A DNA stretch of 24,866 bases from JAWXCM01 sp034408745 (lineage in GTDB: Bacteria > Acidobacteriota > Terriglobia > Bryobacterales > Bryobacteraceae): NCBI GenBank assembly GCA_034408745.1, contig JAWXCM010000294.1:1-24866 (forward strand). The letters are read 5' to 3'. The position numbers and the translations under genes are program-made. The notes beneath the pieces were generated by a model, which was not told where the DNA came from, searched no databases, and saw only the letters and a program-made list of their open reading frames with translations. The stretch's first letter is position 1; the number at the start of each line of letters is the position of its first letter. This document shows positions 8,655 to 16,396 of this stretch, piece after piece.

Positions 8655-9338
8655 TTACCTCTCTGCGTTCGGCGGCAATTCCATGATCTGAATATTCCTG
8701 AAGTGAATCTCCGCTCCTTCCGACTCCAGGCAGAGGTATCCCTTCTTCGTGGTTGCTTTGCTCACCCCGTTGACGAATGTGCCGTTCACCGCGAGCTTGA
8801 TCACCCCGTCAACTGCAACCACCGTGTACGTATTCCACTGACCGCGAGGCTTGCACAGATTGAGAATCGACTTGCTGCGCTCACCGCGGGGGTTATCCGG
8901 AACGGTTTTCACTCCGCCGACGCCGAATAGCTCCCCATGTACGTATGCGAGCGGAGGATCGAAGTCCTCACGTTTGTTCAGTTTTACCCAGTCGAGCTCC
9001 AGCATCTGCACTTCAACACCCGCAGGGAGGCGATTTTTGAGACCTGGCGTTGCGTCGCTCCACACGAACACGCCCGAGTTGCCGCCCGGTTCCATGTGCA
9101 TCCACTCGACGTGCAGTACGAAGTTTTCATACTGTTTCTCTGACCGCATCACGCCTATGGGGTGCCCCGAGCAGATCAGGAGGCCGTCCTTAACTGACCA
9201 TGTCGACGGCTCAGTGTTGACATTTACCCAGCCGGTGAGGTCCTTGCCGTTGAAGAGCGGCTTGAAGGTGGGGACCTGCTCTGCCTGACTGAACAGCGCA
9301 GCCGGAAAGCACAAGAGAACGAACAGTGGCAACTTCAT
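8655..9338 (-). CDS. Secreted DUF1080 protein (3-keto-disaccharide hydrolase-like)
   Basis: A 227-residue protein with a signal peptide (MKLPLFVLLCFPAALFSQA). The mature part is a single DUF1080 domain: FKPLFNGKDLTGWVNV, then WSVKDGLLICSG, then EPGGNSGVFVW, GVEVQMLELD and a C-terminal strand HFRNIQIMELP. The domain is a concanavalin/LamG-like beta sandwich, and some members hydrolyse 3-keto-glycosides. Typical length and complete. It is transcribed away from the DUF1592 operon, with 91 bases between the two starts that must hold both promoters. The substrate cannot be read from sequence. Confidence 0.9.
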   Translation of the reverse strand: MKLPLFVLLCFPAALFSQAEQVPTFKPLFNGKDLTGWVNVNTEPSTWSVKDGLLICSGHPIGVMRSEKQYENFVLHVEWMHMEPGGNSGVFVWSDATPGLKNRLPAGVEVQMLELDWVKLNKREDFDPPLAYVHGELFGVGGVKTVPDNPRGERSKSILNLCKPRGQWNTYTVVAVDGVIKLAVNGTFVNGVSKATTKKGYLCLESEGAEIHFRNIQIMELPPNAER

Positions 9339-9429
9339 TGTTTGGATGATAATCCAGCGAAGGCCCTCCGCGGGCGGGTTCAGGTGCGGATGTCTGTCGC
9401 CGAATAGGGTAATCTAAGCAAAGTAGTCG

Positions 9430-11331
9430 ATGACCCTTACTTTCTGCAGGGAGCCCCTCCTCTTCCTCCTGGTGACTGGGATTGCCCTGCCAGCGAGTCC
9501 CGAGAACTTTGATACGGCGCAGGCATTCCTGAAGGGGTATTGCCAGAGCTGTCACCAGGGCAAAGGGACTGGCGGCTTTAGTGTTCAGAGCGTTGCCGTC
9601 CTGAAGAGTTTCGAGGCAGCGCCAGAAACGTGGCGGCGCATTGCGCTGCGCGTACAAAACGGTGAGATGCCGCCGAAGGGCTCGCCGGCCCCATCCCTCG
9701 ACGCCCGGGAAAGCTTCACCCAGTGGGTCAACAGCACGCTTCACACGCAAATATGCTCCTCAGGCCCGACCCCGGGAATCGCGCCTCTGCGGCGTCTGAA
9801 TCGGGACGAGTACGCTGCCACCATCGGAGATCTGCTGGACGTGCGGCTGGACGTCGGACGATCGCTGCCGCTGGACTCTGCAGGTGGCGAGGGTTTCGAT
9901 AATGCGGCCGAGACGTTGTTTCTTTCACCCATCCACTCTGAGAAGTACCTTGACGCGGCGAAATCCGTCCTGAACTTTGCTGCCACGGACTCAAGGGCGC
10001 GTGCGAGAATTCTGAGCGTTCGACCGGGTCCTGGGGTGTCGCCCGAGGCAGCGGCCCGGCGCAACCTGGAGATCTTCCTGCCGCGAGCCTTTCGGCGCCC
10101 CATTGTGGAAGAAGATCTCACTCCCTACATGGGCCTGTTTCGGGCCGCAATCAGGCAGCGCGAACCCTTCGACGCCGCCCTGCTGTTCGCGATCCGGGGC
10201 GTCCTCGTCGCACCGCAATTTCTGTTCCGCGCCGAACCACAGAATCCGACCGGCGAGGTACGGCCGCTGGAGCAGTACGCCCTGGCGACACGGCTGTCTT
10301 ATTTTTTATGGGGCAGCATGCCCGACGAGTTGCTGTTCGACATTGCGGCTGCAGGAAAGCTTAACGATCCCGAGGTCCTGCGTTCGCAAGTTGGCCGCCT
10401 GCTCAGGAATCCAAAAGCCTTCGAATTCTCAAGGCGTTTTGTCGAGCAGTGGCTGCGTACTCGCGAGTTAAGTGGAGCCAGGGCGCCGGATGCCGCCCTG
10501 TTCCCTGAATACTACAAAGATGAAGACGTCCGGTCGGATATACGCTACCAGCCGATTTTCTTCTTCCGTGAGATTTTCGCGAAAAAGCTTTCGCTGCTGA
10601 ACTTGCTCGACTCAAAATTCACCATCGCAACGCGCCGTCTCGCCAAATTGTACGACCTTAAAGTGGAGAAGAGCGTCACGCAGCAACCCGTCAGAGTGGA
10701 ACTGCCGGAAGGCAGCAACCGGGGCGGCGTGCTTGGAATGGCCGCTGTGCTGGCGGTATCTTCCCACCCGTACCGAACGAGCCCCGTGCTCCGGGGTGCC
10801 TGGGTGCTCGACTCCCTCCTGGGAACGCCGCCTCCACCTCCGCCGGCGAAGGTACCGAAGCTGGAGGAAGACCGCGTCGGAGTTGCGCCTAAATCCGTCC
10901 GCGAGCGGCTGACCCAGCATCGCGACAACCCGGCTTGTGCGAGTTGTCACAGCCGCATTGACCCGATCGGCTTTGCTCTCGACAACTACGATGTAGTCGG
11001 CCGCTGGAGGACCGAAGACGGAGGCAAGCCTGTAGATACATCCGGCGTGTTGCCCGATGGCACGCGCATCAACGGTCCCGCAGAGTTACGCACCGCGCTC
11101 CTTGATCGAAAGGACCTGTTTGTCCGAAATCTGACCAACAAAATGCTGGGCTACGCCCTTGGGCGTGGTCTAACTCTGAAAGACGCCTGCACTGTCGACA
11201 GCATCGTGTCCCAGGTGAAGGAACGAGATTACGACGCGCAAGCCCTGGTTGAGGCCATTGTGCTGAGCATGCCTTTCCGGTATCAGGCCGGGAGGCCTGT
11301 TGCAGAAGCCGTTCAAAAAGGAACAAAATAG
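9430..11331 (+). CDS. Exported haem-binding DUF1592-family protein (planctomycete-type cytochrome architecture)
   Basis: A 633-residue protein with an N-terminal signal sequence. A c-type haem motif CQSCH (Cys38-Cys41-His42) opens the mature protein. The domain order is then DUF1587 (LRRLNRDEYAATIGDLLDV), DUF1595 (FLPRAFRRPIVEEDL), DUF1592 (LATRLSYFLWGSMPDELL), DUF1588 with a second CxxCH (Cys503-Cys506-His507, CASCHSRIDPIGFALDNYD), and DUF1585 at the end (NKMLGYALGRGLTLKDACTV). This is the complete usual order for the family in Planctomycetes and Acidobacteria. The two haem motifs point to a periplasmic redox role; the substrate is not established. It is followed after 3 bases by the DUF1552 gene, its regular partner. 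Confidence 0.92.
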   Translation: MTLTFCREPLLFLLVTGIALPASPENFDTAQAFLKGYCQSCHQGKGTGGFSVQSVAVLKSFEAAPETWRRIALRVQNGEMPPKGSPAPSLDARESFTQWVNSTLHTQICSSGPTPGIAPLRRLNRDEYAATIGDLLDVRLDVGRSLPLDSAGGEGFDNAAETLFLSPIHSEKYLDAAKSVLNFAATDSRARARILSVRPGPGVSPEAAARRNLEIFLPRAFRRPIVEEDLTPYMGLFRAAIRQREPFDAALLFAIRGVLVAPQFLFRAEPQNPTGEVRPLEQYALATRLSYFLWGSMPDELLFDIAAAGKLNDPEVLRSQVGRLLRNPKAFEFSRRFVEQWLRTRELSGARAPDAALFPEYYKDEDVRSDIRYQPIFFFREIFAKKLSLLNLLDSKFTIATRRLAKLYDLKVEKSVTQQPVRVELPEGSNRGGVLGMAAVLAVSSHPYRTSPVLRGAWVLDSLLGTPPPPPPAKVPKLEEDRVGVAPKSVRERLTQHRDNPACASCHSRIDPIGFALDNYDVVGRWRTEDGGKPVDTSGVLPDGTRINGPAELRTALLDRKDLFVRNLTNKMLGYALGRGLTLKDACTVDSIVSQVKERDYDAQALVEAIVLSMPFRYQAGRPVAEAVQKGTK

Positions 11332-11334
11332 ACC

Positions 11335-12645
11335 ATGATGCGGATGTCCCGGAGAACTTTGCTAAGGGGGGCCGGGGTCAGCCTCGCACTTCCCTGGCTC
11401 GAGGCGATGGCAGCGGGGAAGCCGGCGGCTCCGGTGAGGATGGCGTTCCTTTACGTACCCAACGGCGCGAACATGCGTGCGTGGGTTCCGGAGGGCACCG
11501 GCCGGGATTACAAGCTCTCCAAAACGCTCGAGCCGCTGAAGGACCTGAAGGATGACGTACTTGTCCTGAGCAATCTGTGGAACGAGGCATCTAAAGCGGG
11601 CGACGGGCATTACGTCAAGGAATCCGCAATCCTTACCTGCAGCACAATCAAGAAGACGCCGGGCGCCGATCTGGCGAATGGCATCTCCGTCGATCAGCTC
11701 GCGGCGCAGCGGGTGGGAAAGCAGACGCCCCTTCCTTCTCTTGAGCTGGGCATCACACCGACGGCGAGCGGGATTGACGCGGCGGTGGGCTACACGCGGC
11801 TTTACGGGTCACACATCGCATGGAGCAGCCCCACCACGCCACTTGCCCGTGAGATCAACCCGCATTCCGCCTACGAGCGTCTCTTCCGCGCTTCGGGGCA
11901 GCGAGGCAGCGCCGGGCCGATGGACAGGCTTCTCCTCGACCGGGTCCTGGGAGAGGCAAATCGGATGCGTGCCCAGCTTGGCGCCGCCGACCGGCTCCGC
12001 GTAGACGAGTACCTTTCGGGTATGCGCTCCCTGGAGGAACGGCTGGACCGGGCCAACAGTCCGCAGCGAAACCCCTGGAAGCCGCGCGTTGCGCTCGACA
12101 CGAAAGCGCAGCCTGAAGACCGCGAGTACGGCCATGCGGATCATGTGCGGCTGATGCTGGACGTGATCGCACTCGCTTTCCAGAGCGACACAACGCGTAT
12201 CAGCACCTTCATGTTCGGGAACGCTGTGAGCGAGGTGAGTTTCCGTTTTCTCGAAGGCGTCAGCGCCGGACACCACGATGTCTCCCATCACCAGAAGGAT
12301 GAGGACAAACTCCGTCAGTACGAGATCATTAGCCGCTGGCACGTCCAGCAGTTTGGGTATTTGCTCAGCAAACTTCGCAGTATGAAGGAGGGCGATTCGA
12401 ACGTCCTTGCAAACTCCATGATCCTGTTCGGGTCTGCGCTCAGCGACGGCGATGCCCATGATCCGCATAAGCTGCCGATTCTCCTCGGAGGCCGAGGCGG
12501 CGGTCGGATCGCTTCCGGACAGCATCTGATTTACCCGGTCGACAGCCCCCTTTCGAATCTGTACGTGTCGATGCTGGATGCGTTCGGAACTCCGGTTCCG
12601 CGGTTTGCCGACAGCACCGGCCAGTTAGCGGGTGTACTGGCGTGA
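11335..12645 (+). CDS. DUF1552 protein with Tat signal
   Basis: A 436-residue protein. It begins MMRMSRRTLLRGAGVSLALP, a twin-arginine signal. DUF1552 marks follow: RMAFLYVPNGANMRAWVPEG, then LSNLWNEAS..GDGHYVKESAILTC, SYERL-like repeats in the middle, and a C-terminal block GHADHVRLMLDVIALAFQSDTTRISTFMFGN and SAGHHDVSHHQ. The His-rich GHHDVSHH region could bind metal and recalls alkaline-phosphatase-like DUF1501/1552 folds. It sits 3 bases after the DUF1592 stop and overlaps the next gene by GTGA, so the three are one transcription unit. Function is unproven; it is probably an exported partner of the haem protein. Confidence 0.92.
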   Translation: MMRMSRRTLLRGAGVSLALPWLEAMAAGKPAAPVRMAFLYVPNGANMRAWVPEGTGRDYKLSKTLEPLKDLKDDVLVLSNLWNEASKAGDGHYVKESAILTCSTIKKTPGADLANGISVDQLAAQRVGKQTPLPSLELGITPTASGIDAAVGYTRLYGSHIAWSSPTTPLAREINPHSAYERLFRASGQRGSAGPMDRLLLDRVLGEANRMRAQLGAADRLRVDEYLSGMRSLEERLDRANSPQRNPWKPRVALDTKAQPEDREYGHADHVRLMLDVIALAFQSDTTRISTFMFGNAVSEVSFRFLEGVSAGHHDVSHHQKDEDKLRQYEIISRWHVQQFGYLLSKLRSMKEGDSNVLANSMILFGSALSDGDAHDPHKLPILLGGRGGGRIASGQHLIYPVDSPLSNLYVSMLDAFGTPVPRFADSTGQLAGVLA

Positions 12646-13055
12646 GAATACTCTCGCAGCTCGCTTTGTTTTTGTCTCCTGGGATCACAGTTCTGGCGGG
12701 TGATTTCTCCGGGACGTGGACAGGCTCGATTCCTGCGCGCAACAACGAAGTACAGGATATTACGTTTCGACTCGTTCAGTCGGGCGAGACGCTTACCGGG
12801 AAGATGTATCGCGACACCACGGCAGTGCCGATCATTGAGGGAACGGTCACCAACGGCAGCATCCGTTTCCGAGTGCTCTCCGAAGAGCAGACCGGTAATA
12901 ACTTTGTTGTCATTAAATACACCTTCACCGGAAGTGTGAAGGGTAATGACATCGAGCTCACACGCGAGCGCGAAGTGGACCCCGCGCTTCGTCCTAACAA
13001 TCCCAATAACAGGGTCAATCAAAAGCCGACCTTTACCTTGACCCGGCTCTTCTGA
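12642..13055 (+). CDS. Small secreted beta-rich protein coupled to DUF1552
   Basis: A 137-residue protein starting at a GTG that overlaps the DUF1552 stop (GTGA). A signal peptide (MRILSQLALFLSPGITVLAG) precedes a domain beginning DFSGTWTGSIPA with repeated beta-type segments: ITFRLVQSGETLTGKMY, then IIEGTVTNGSIRFRV, then YTFTGSVKGNDIEL. This pattern looks like a lipocalin-like or similar small barrel. It resembles the C-terminal domain of the PLP protein at 3504-5057. The role is unknown; the position suggests an accessory to the DUF1592/DUF1552 pair. It ends 12 bases before the convergent lyase gene. Confidence 0.8.
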   Translation: MRILSQLALFLSPGITVLAGDFSGTWTGSIPARNNEVQDITFRLVQSGETLTGKMYRDTTAVPIIEGTVTNGSIRFRVLSEEQTGNNFVVIKYTFTGSVKGNDIELTREREVDPALRPNNPNNRVNQKPTFTLTRLF

Positions 13056-13067
13056 GACGAACAGCCG

Positions 13068-13823
13068 CTACTGCTTTGCGGTGTCTGGCAACACATCTTC
13101 CAGAGAGTCCGCCAGGATGAAATCGTCAAAGTAGATGGTGTCCACCGTCGATTTGTGCGGGCTTCGGTGAATTCCCGGCTGGCAGAAATAAACGCTTTCC
13201 GCGCCTTTGGTTTTTAGCTTCCTGTCGAGCACCAGAACACCGTCGAACCACAGCCGTGTATTGCCTTTTTCCTTGTCCTCCGACCAGCGAATGTGCATGG
13301 CAAGGTGGTGCCACTTACCGGTTGAAAAGTCCGCGTCCCATTCCGTGCCGTTCCGTCCCAGGTTGCCCGTCCCGTACCTGATTCGCGTGCCGCCGCCCTC
13401 TTTGGGCTCCACCCACCAGGTCATCACGTTGTTGTACCGCGGCGGTGGCGTTCCTTCCCAGTAAAAGAAGTTGTCGCGGTCCTTTGGCGGTTCCGCCATG
13501 TACATGTAGAAGGACATGTACGTGTCGGATCCTTCTTCGGCCGTAACTTTGGGGCCCCCCACCTGCACCCGCAGTTGCTGGGCGTTGAAGACATCGTCCT
13601 CGTGTATCGTGAACTTGCCCGCGTATTTTCCCTGCCGGACGATCTCGGTGACAACCTGAACGTTTCGGGCTGTCGCATTTTGACCGCGGGTGCCCGTCTG
13701 AGCCCACTGGCTAAGATCGCCGGTTTCAAAGTCCGCCCTGAAGATCACCGCGGCGGCCGCGGGTCTGATCATGGTGGCCGAGGCGATGAAAGCCAACAAA
13801 CAGACGCAGTGTCTTTTGATCAT
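13068..13823 (-). CDS. Secreted polysaccharide lyase-like protein (heparin lyase I family fold)
   Basis: A 251-residue protein from the chosen start MIKRHCVCLLAFIASATM, a signal peptide ending near PAAAA. The mature part reads VIFRADFETGDLSQW, then GKYAGKFTIHEDDV, then DTYMSFYMYMAEPP, then GKWHHLAMHIRWS and a final TIYFDDFILAD. This is the jelly-roll fold of the PF14099 polysaccharide lyase family, whose characterised relatives cleave acidic glycans. I did not identify the catalytic residues with certainty. A frame-open region extends 22 codons upstream; 13823 was preferred for the signal peptide and the GAGACAGG purine stretch just before it. It is the last gene of the MFS-VWFA-kinase group, 78 bases after the kinase. 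Confidence 0.8.
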   Translation of the reverse strand: MIKRHCVCLLAFIASATMIRPAAAAVIFRADFETGDLSQWAQTGTRGQNATARNVQVVTEIVRQGKYAGKFTIHEDDVFNAQQLRVQVGGPKVTAEEGSDTYMSFYMYMAEPPKDRDNFFYWEGTPPPRYNNVMTWWVEPKEGGGTRIRYGTGNLGRNGTEWDADFSTGKWHHLAMHIRWSEDKEKGNTRLWFDGVLVLDRKLKTKGAESVYFCQPGIHRSPHKSTVDTIYFDDFILADSLEDVLPDTAKQ

Positions 13824-13901
13824 TAGCCTGTCTCGCGATTGTACGCCACCATATTTCCGTCTGACAACAGGATTCGATCTCTCAGCCAAAGCCAGGTCAG
13901 G

Positions 13902-16052
13902 TCACGCGACCCTTTGGCCGGTTGCCACCGGTTGCTGCGATCCGGACGGCTCGGCCGCAGTGACCGGCAGGAATCGCGAGAGCGCATCGGCGAGATCGGC
14001 GCGCGCCACGGGTTTCGTCACAAATAAGTCCATGCCCGCCGCAAGGGCGAGCTGCCGCTCGGAACCTGTGGCTCCCGCCGTGAGAGCGATGATCGGGGTG
14101 CGGGCTCCGGCCGCCTCCGACTGACGGATCATTCGGGTCGCCTCATAGCCGTCCATCTCCGGCATCTGGCAGTCCATCAGAATCGCACAATATGCATAGA
14201 GGCTGTGGAGGAGAACAGCCTGCCGGCCATTGCCGGCTATGGTGACCTCCAGACCCATGCTGACGAGGAGAGCCTTAGCGACTTTTTGGTTTGTTCGATT
14301 GTCCTCCACCAGTAACACCGGAAGGAGTGTAACGAAACGGGCAGTCGCGCCAGCGTTGCCCCCGTGCACCGCAACCTGTGCCGGATCGGCCGTCGTGAGG
14401 CTGACATGACAGGAGAAAGTGCTGCCTTTGCCGGGAGTGCTGTCGACACCGACCTCGCCACCCATGGCGCGCGCCAACTGCCGGCAAATCGAGAGGCCAA
14501 GCCCACTGCCGCTAAAGCGCCGTGTGGCGGAGTAGTCGGCCTGAGTGAATTTCTCAAAGATGCGGGCCTGCTCACCTGGGGCAATGCCCATGCCGGTATC
14601 GGAAACACTGAACCACAGCGTGTCCGTGTCTGACCAGACCCGCAATTTCACCGAACCAGCCTCAGTGAACTTGAGCGCGTTGTTCAGCAAATTGGTGACG
14701 ATCTGAATGACTCGTGTGCCGTCGAGCACGGCGGCCGCGGGGAGCGATTCGCATTTTGTGGAGAACGCAAGGCCACGACTGGCGGCGAGTGTCTCAAAGG
14801 GCCGGGCCGCGCTGGTGAAAAGCTCGGCAACCGCACACGGGACCGGGTCAAGATCGAAGCGCCCGGCCTCCAGGCGCGAAAGATCGAGAATGTCGTTGAG
14901 CACTGCCAGCTGTAGTCTCGCCGAGTCTCGAATGGTTACAGCGTAATCTCGTTGCCGGGCCGAGAGTTCGGTGTCCAGCAACAGTTCCGTCATTCCGAGA
15001 ACACCGTTCATCGGTGTGCGTACTTCATGACTGACGTTGGCAAGGAACTCGGTCTTCGCCTGACTGGCGGCCTCAGCCTGAATGGATGCCCTTCGCGCCC
15101 GTCGGTACATCAGCAGAACGACTGCAACCAGCAAGAATGCAGCTCCGGCACCCCACCAGGCCAGAATCTTGTTCTGGCGCTCCTCCCGGAGTTCGATCAG
15201 AGTATGCGCTTCGAGATTGGAGAACACAAACCAACGGTCTACAGAGTCGCCCACCTCGCCGGCCAGAATCATCCTTTGCAGTTCGTCGCTGAGGGCATCC
15301 GCATACGCACCACTCTCTGGTGTTGATGCAACCGACAGCTCCAGAACAGGCTTCGACAGCACGCGCACCCGAAAAACGGCGTTCTGGCAGATTGCCGGAC
15401 GGCGAAGCAGAAGAGCCTCCAGCAGACGCACTTCCATGAAGGCACCATCGGCAACATTGGTGCACACATTCTCAAGCGCGAACCGCCGCTCCTTAGTCTG
15501 CGCCAGTGTGGAACGGGGGAAGGCACCCCTTGCGACTTCCGAAATCAAGGGTAAACCGATATGGGAGATGGCTCTGCCGGTCCAGTCGGGTTCGGGCGTC
15601 GGGAGCGCCGATTCGTCGCCGCGCCACACTATGGCGTACTGGTTCTTCAGCCACGGCCGGCCAGCATGCAGGCCGGCCTTTTTCATCGCCGTGAGCGCGA
15701 CAAGCGGCCAAAGGTCGACGCGGCGGGCACTCAGCGAACGCTGTGGACCTTCGGGACGAAATACCCACTCGATTGGAATGCCGCGGCGCGCTGCCGCGCG
15801 GTTAATCAGTTCAACCGTAAACCCGACGGCACCCTTGCCTTCCACCCATGCCTGGTAGGGAAGCGACTGATCGACGCCGATGCGAAGTGGTTGTCGAGGT
15901 GCTCCCTGAGCGAAACCAGGAGGTCCTGCGGCAATCGCGAGCACCCCAATGCCCGCGATTGCGAGAACTGACGTCGCCGGGAATGTTCGCCGTGCCAAAA
16001 TGCGGGCCATACCTGATCGGCATATCGGCACTCTGCCGGGCAGTATTAACAT
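13902..16052 (-). CDS. Hybrid sensor histidine kinase with periplasmic solute-binding sensor and receiver
   Basis: A 716-residue membrane kinase. After a hydrophobic export segment (residues about 25-50) comes a family-3 solute-binding domain (about 53-285: PLRIGVDQSLPYQAWVEGKGAVGFTVELINRA), then one membrane span (about 296-316). The HisKA motif NVSHEVRTPMNG has the phosphoacceptor His342. HATPase boxes follow: NLLNNALKFT (N), DTGMGIAPG (G1), FEKFT (F), GSGLGLSIC (G2). A C-terminal receiver has DN near its start, the phosphorylated Asp627 (LMDCQMPEMDG) and the TKP lysine. All key residues are present. The sensor should bind an amino acid or organic acid-like ligand. An internal ATG at 16010 is possible, but 16052 has a GAGAG ribosome-binding site at better distance. 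No separate response regulator lies nearby. Confidence 0.93.
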   Translation of the reverse strand: MLILPGRVPICRSGMARILARRTFPATSVLAIAGIGVLAIAAGPPGFAQGAPRQPLRIGVDQSLPYQAWVEGKGAVGFTVELINRAAARRGIPIEWVFRPEGPQRSLSARRVDLWPLVALTAMKKAGLHAGRPWLKNQYAIVWRGDESALPTPEPDWTGRAISHIGLPLISEVARGAFPRSTLAQTKERRFALENVCTNVADGAFMEVRLLEALLLRRPAICQNAVFRVRVLSKPVLELSVASTPESGAYADALSDELQRMILAGEVGDSVDRWFVFSNLEAHTLIELREERQNKILAWWGAGAAFLLVAVVLLMYRRARRASIQAEAASQAKTEFLANVSHEVRTPMNGVLGMTELLLDTELSARQRDYAVTIRDSARLQLAVLNDILDLSRLEAGRFDLDPVPCAVAELFTSAARPFETLAASRGLAFSTKCESLPAAAVLDGTRVIQIVTNLLNNALKFTEAGSVKLRVWSDTDTLWFSVSDTGMGIAPGEQARIFEKFTQADYSATRRFSGSGLGLSICRQLARAMGGEVGVDSTPGKGSTFSCHVSLTTADPAQVAVHGGNAGATARFVTLLPVLLVEDNRTNQKVAKALLVSMGLEVTIAGNGRQAVLLHSLYAYCAILMDCQMPEMDGYEATRMIRQSEAAGARTPIIALTAGATGSERQLALAAGMDLFVTKPVARADLADALSRFLPVTAAEPSGSQQPVATGQRVA

Positions 16053-16082
16053 TTTTTCGCTCTCGCGAACGAATTCGGCCAG

Positions 16083-16396
16083 TTAAGGCACAAGCATCAC
16101 CGGCGCCTGCCAAAATGCCGCCTTCCTGCTCTTCGTATCCAGAACAGTGACCTGGCAAAGGTACTCGCCCGAATCCAGGCCGCTGAGCGGGAACCGAAAC
16201 CGCAACGGGGTAGTTTTCAGCCGGTTTGCGGAAATTTCGAGCGAGGCCAGCGGCGCAGTTTCGAACACCTTCGCTCCGCCCTTGTAAAAGGTGACGAACG
16301 CATACAGCGGCTCCGGCGTCTGGGCGTCGGGCTGATACGCCTGCAGGTATACATACATGTCCCTGGCAGTCCGGAAAACGCGCGTCACCGAAGGAA
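16083..16396 (-). pseudogene. C-terminal part of the TIGR03436 protein, in a shifted frame
   Basis: Directly after the stop of the VWFA-related gene, the other frame continues VIPSVTRVFRTARDMYVYLQ, then AYQPDAQTPEPLYAFVTFY, then ...SGEYLCQVTVLD and KAAFWQAPVMLVP. This is the regular C-terminal end of these acidobacterial proteins. One missing base between the AAG of EGQK and the following ATT splits it off: restoring one base gives EGQKVIPSVTRVF. No separate start is expected, so this is part of the same gene. Confidence 0.8.

Noticed and set aside
8252..8686. Plus-strand gene of 144 codons
   Set aside because: No homology recognised, overlaps the 3' end of the DUF1080 gene, starts within a hairpin.
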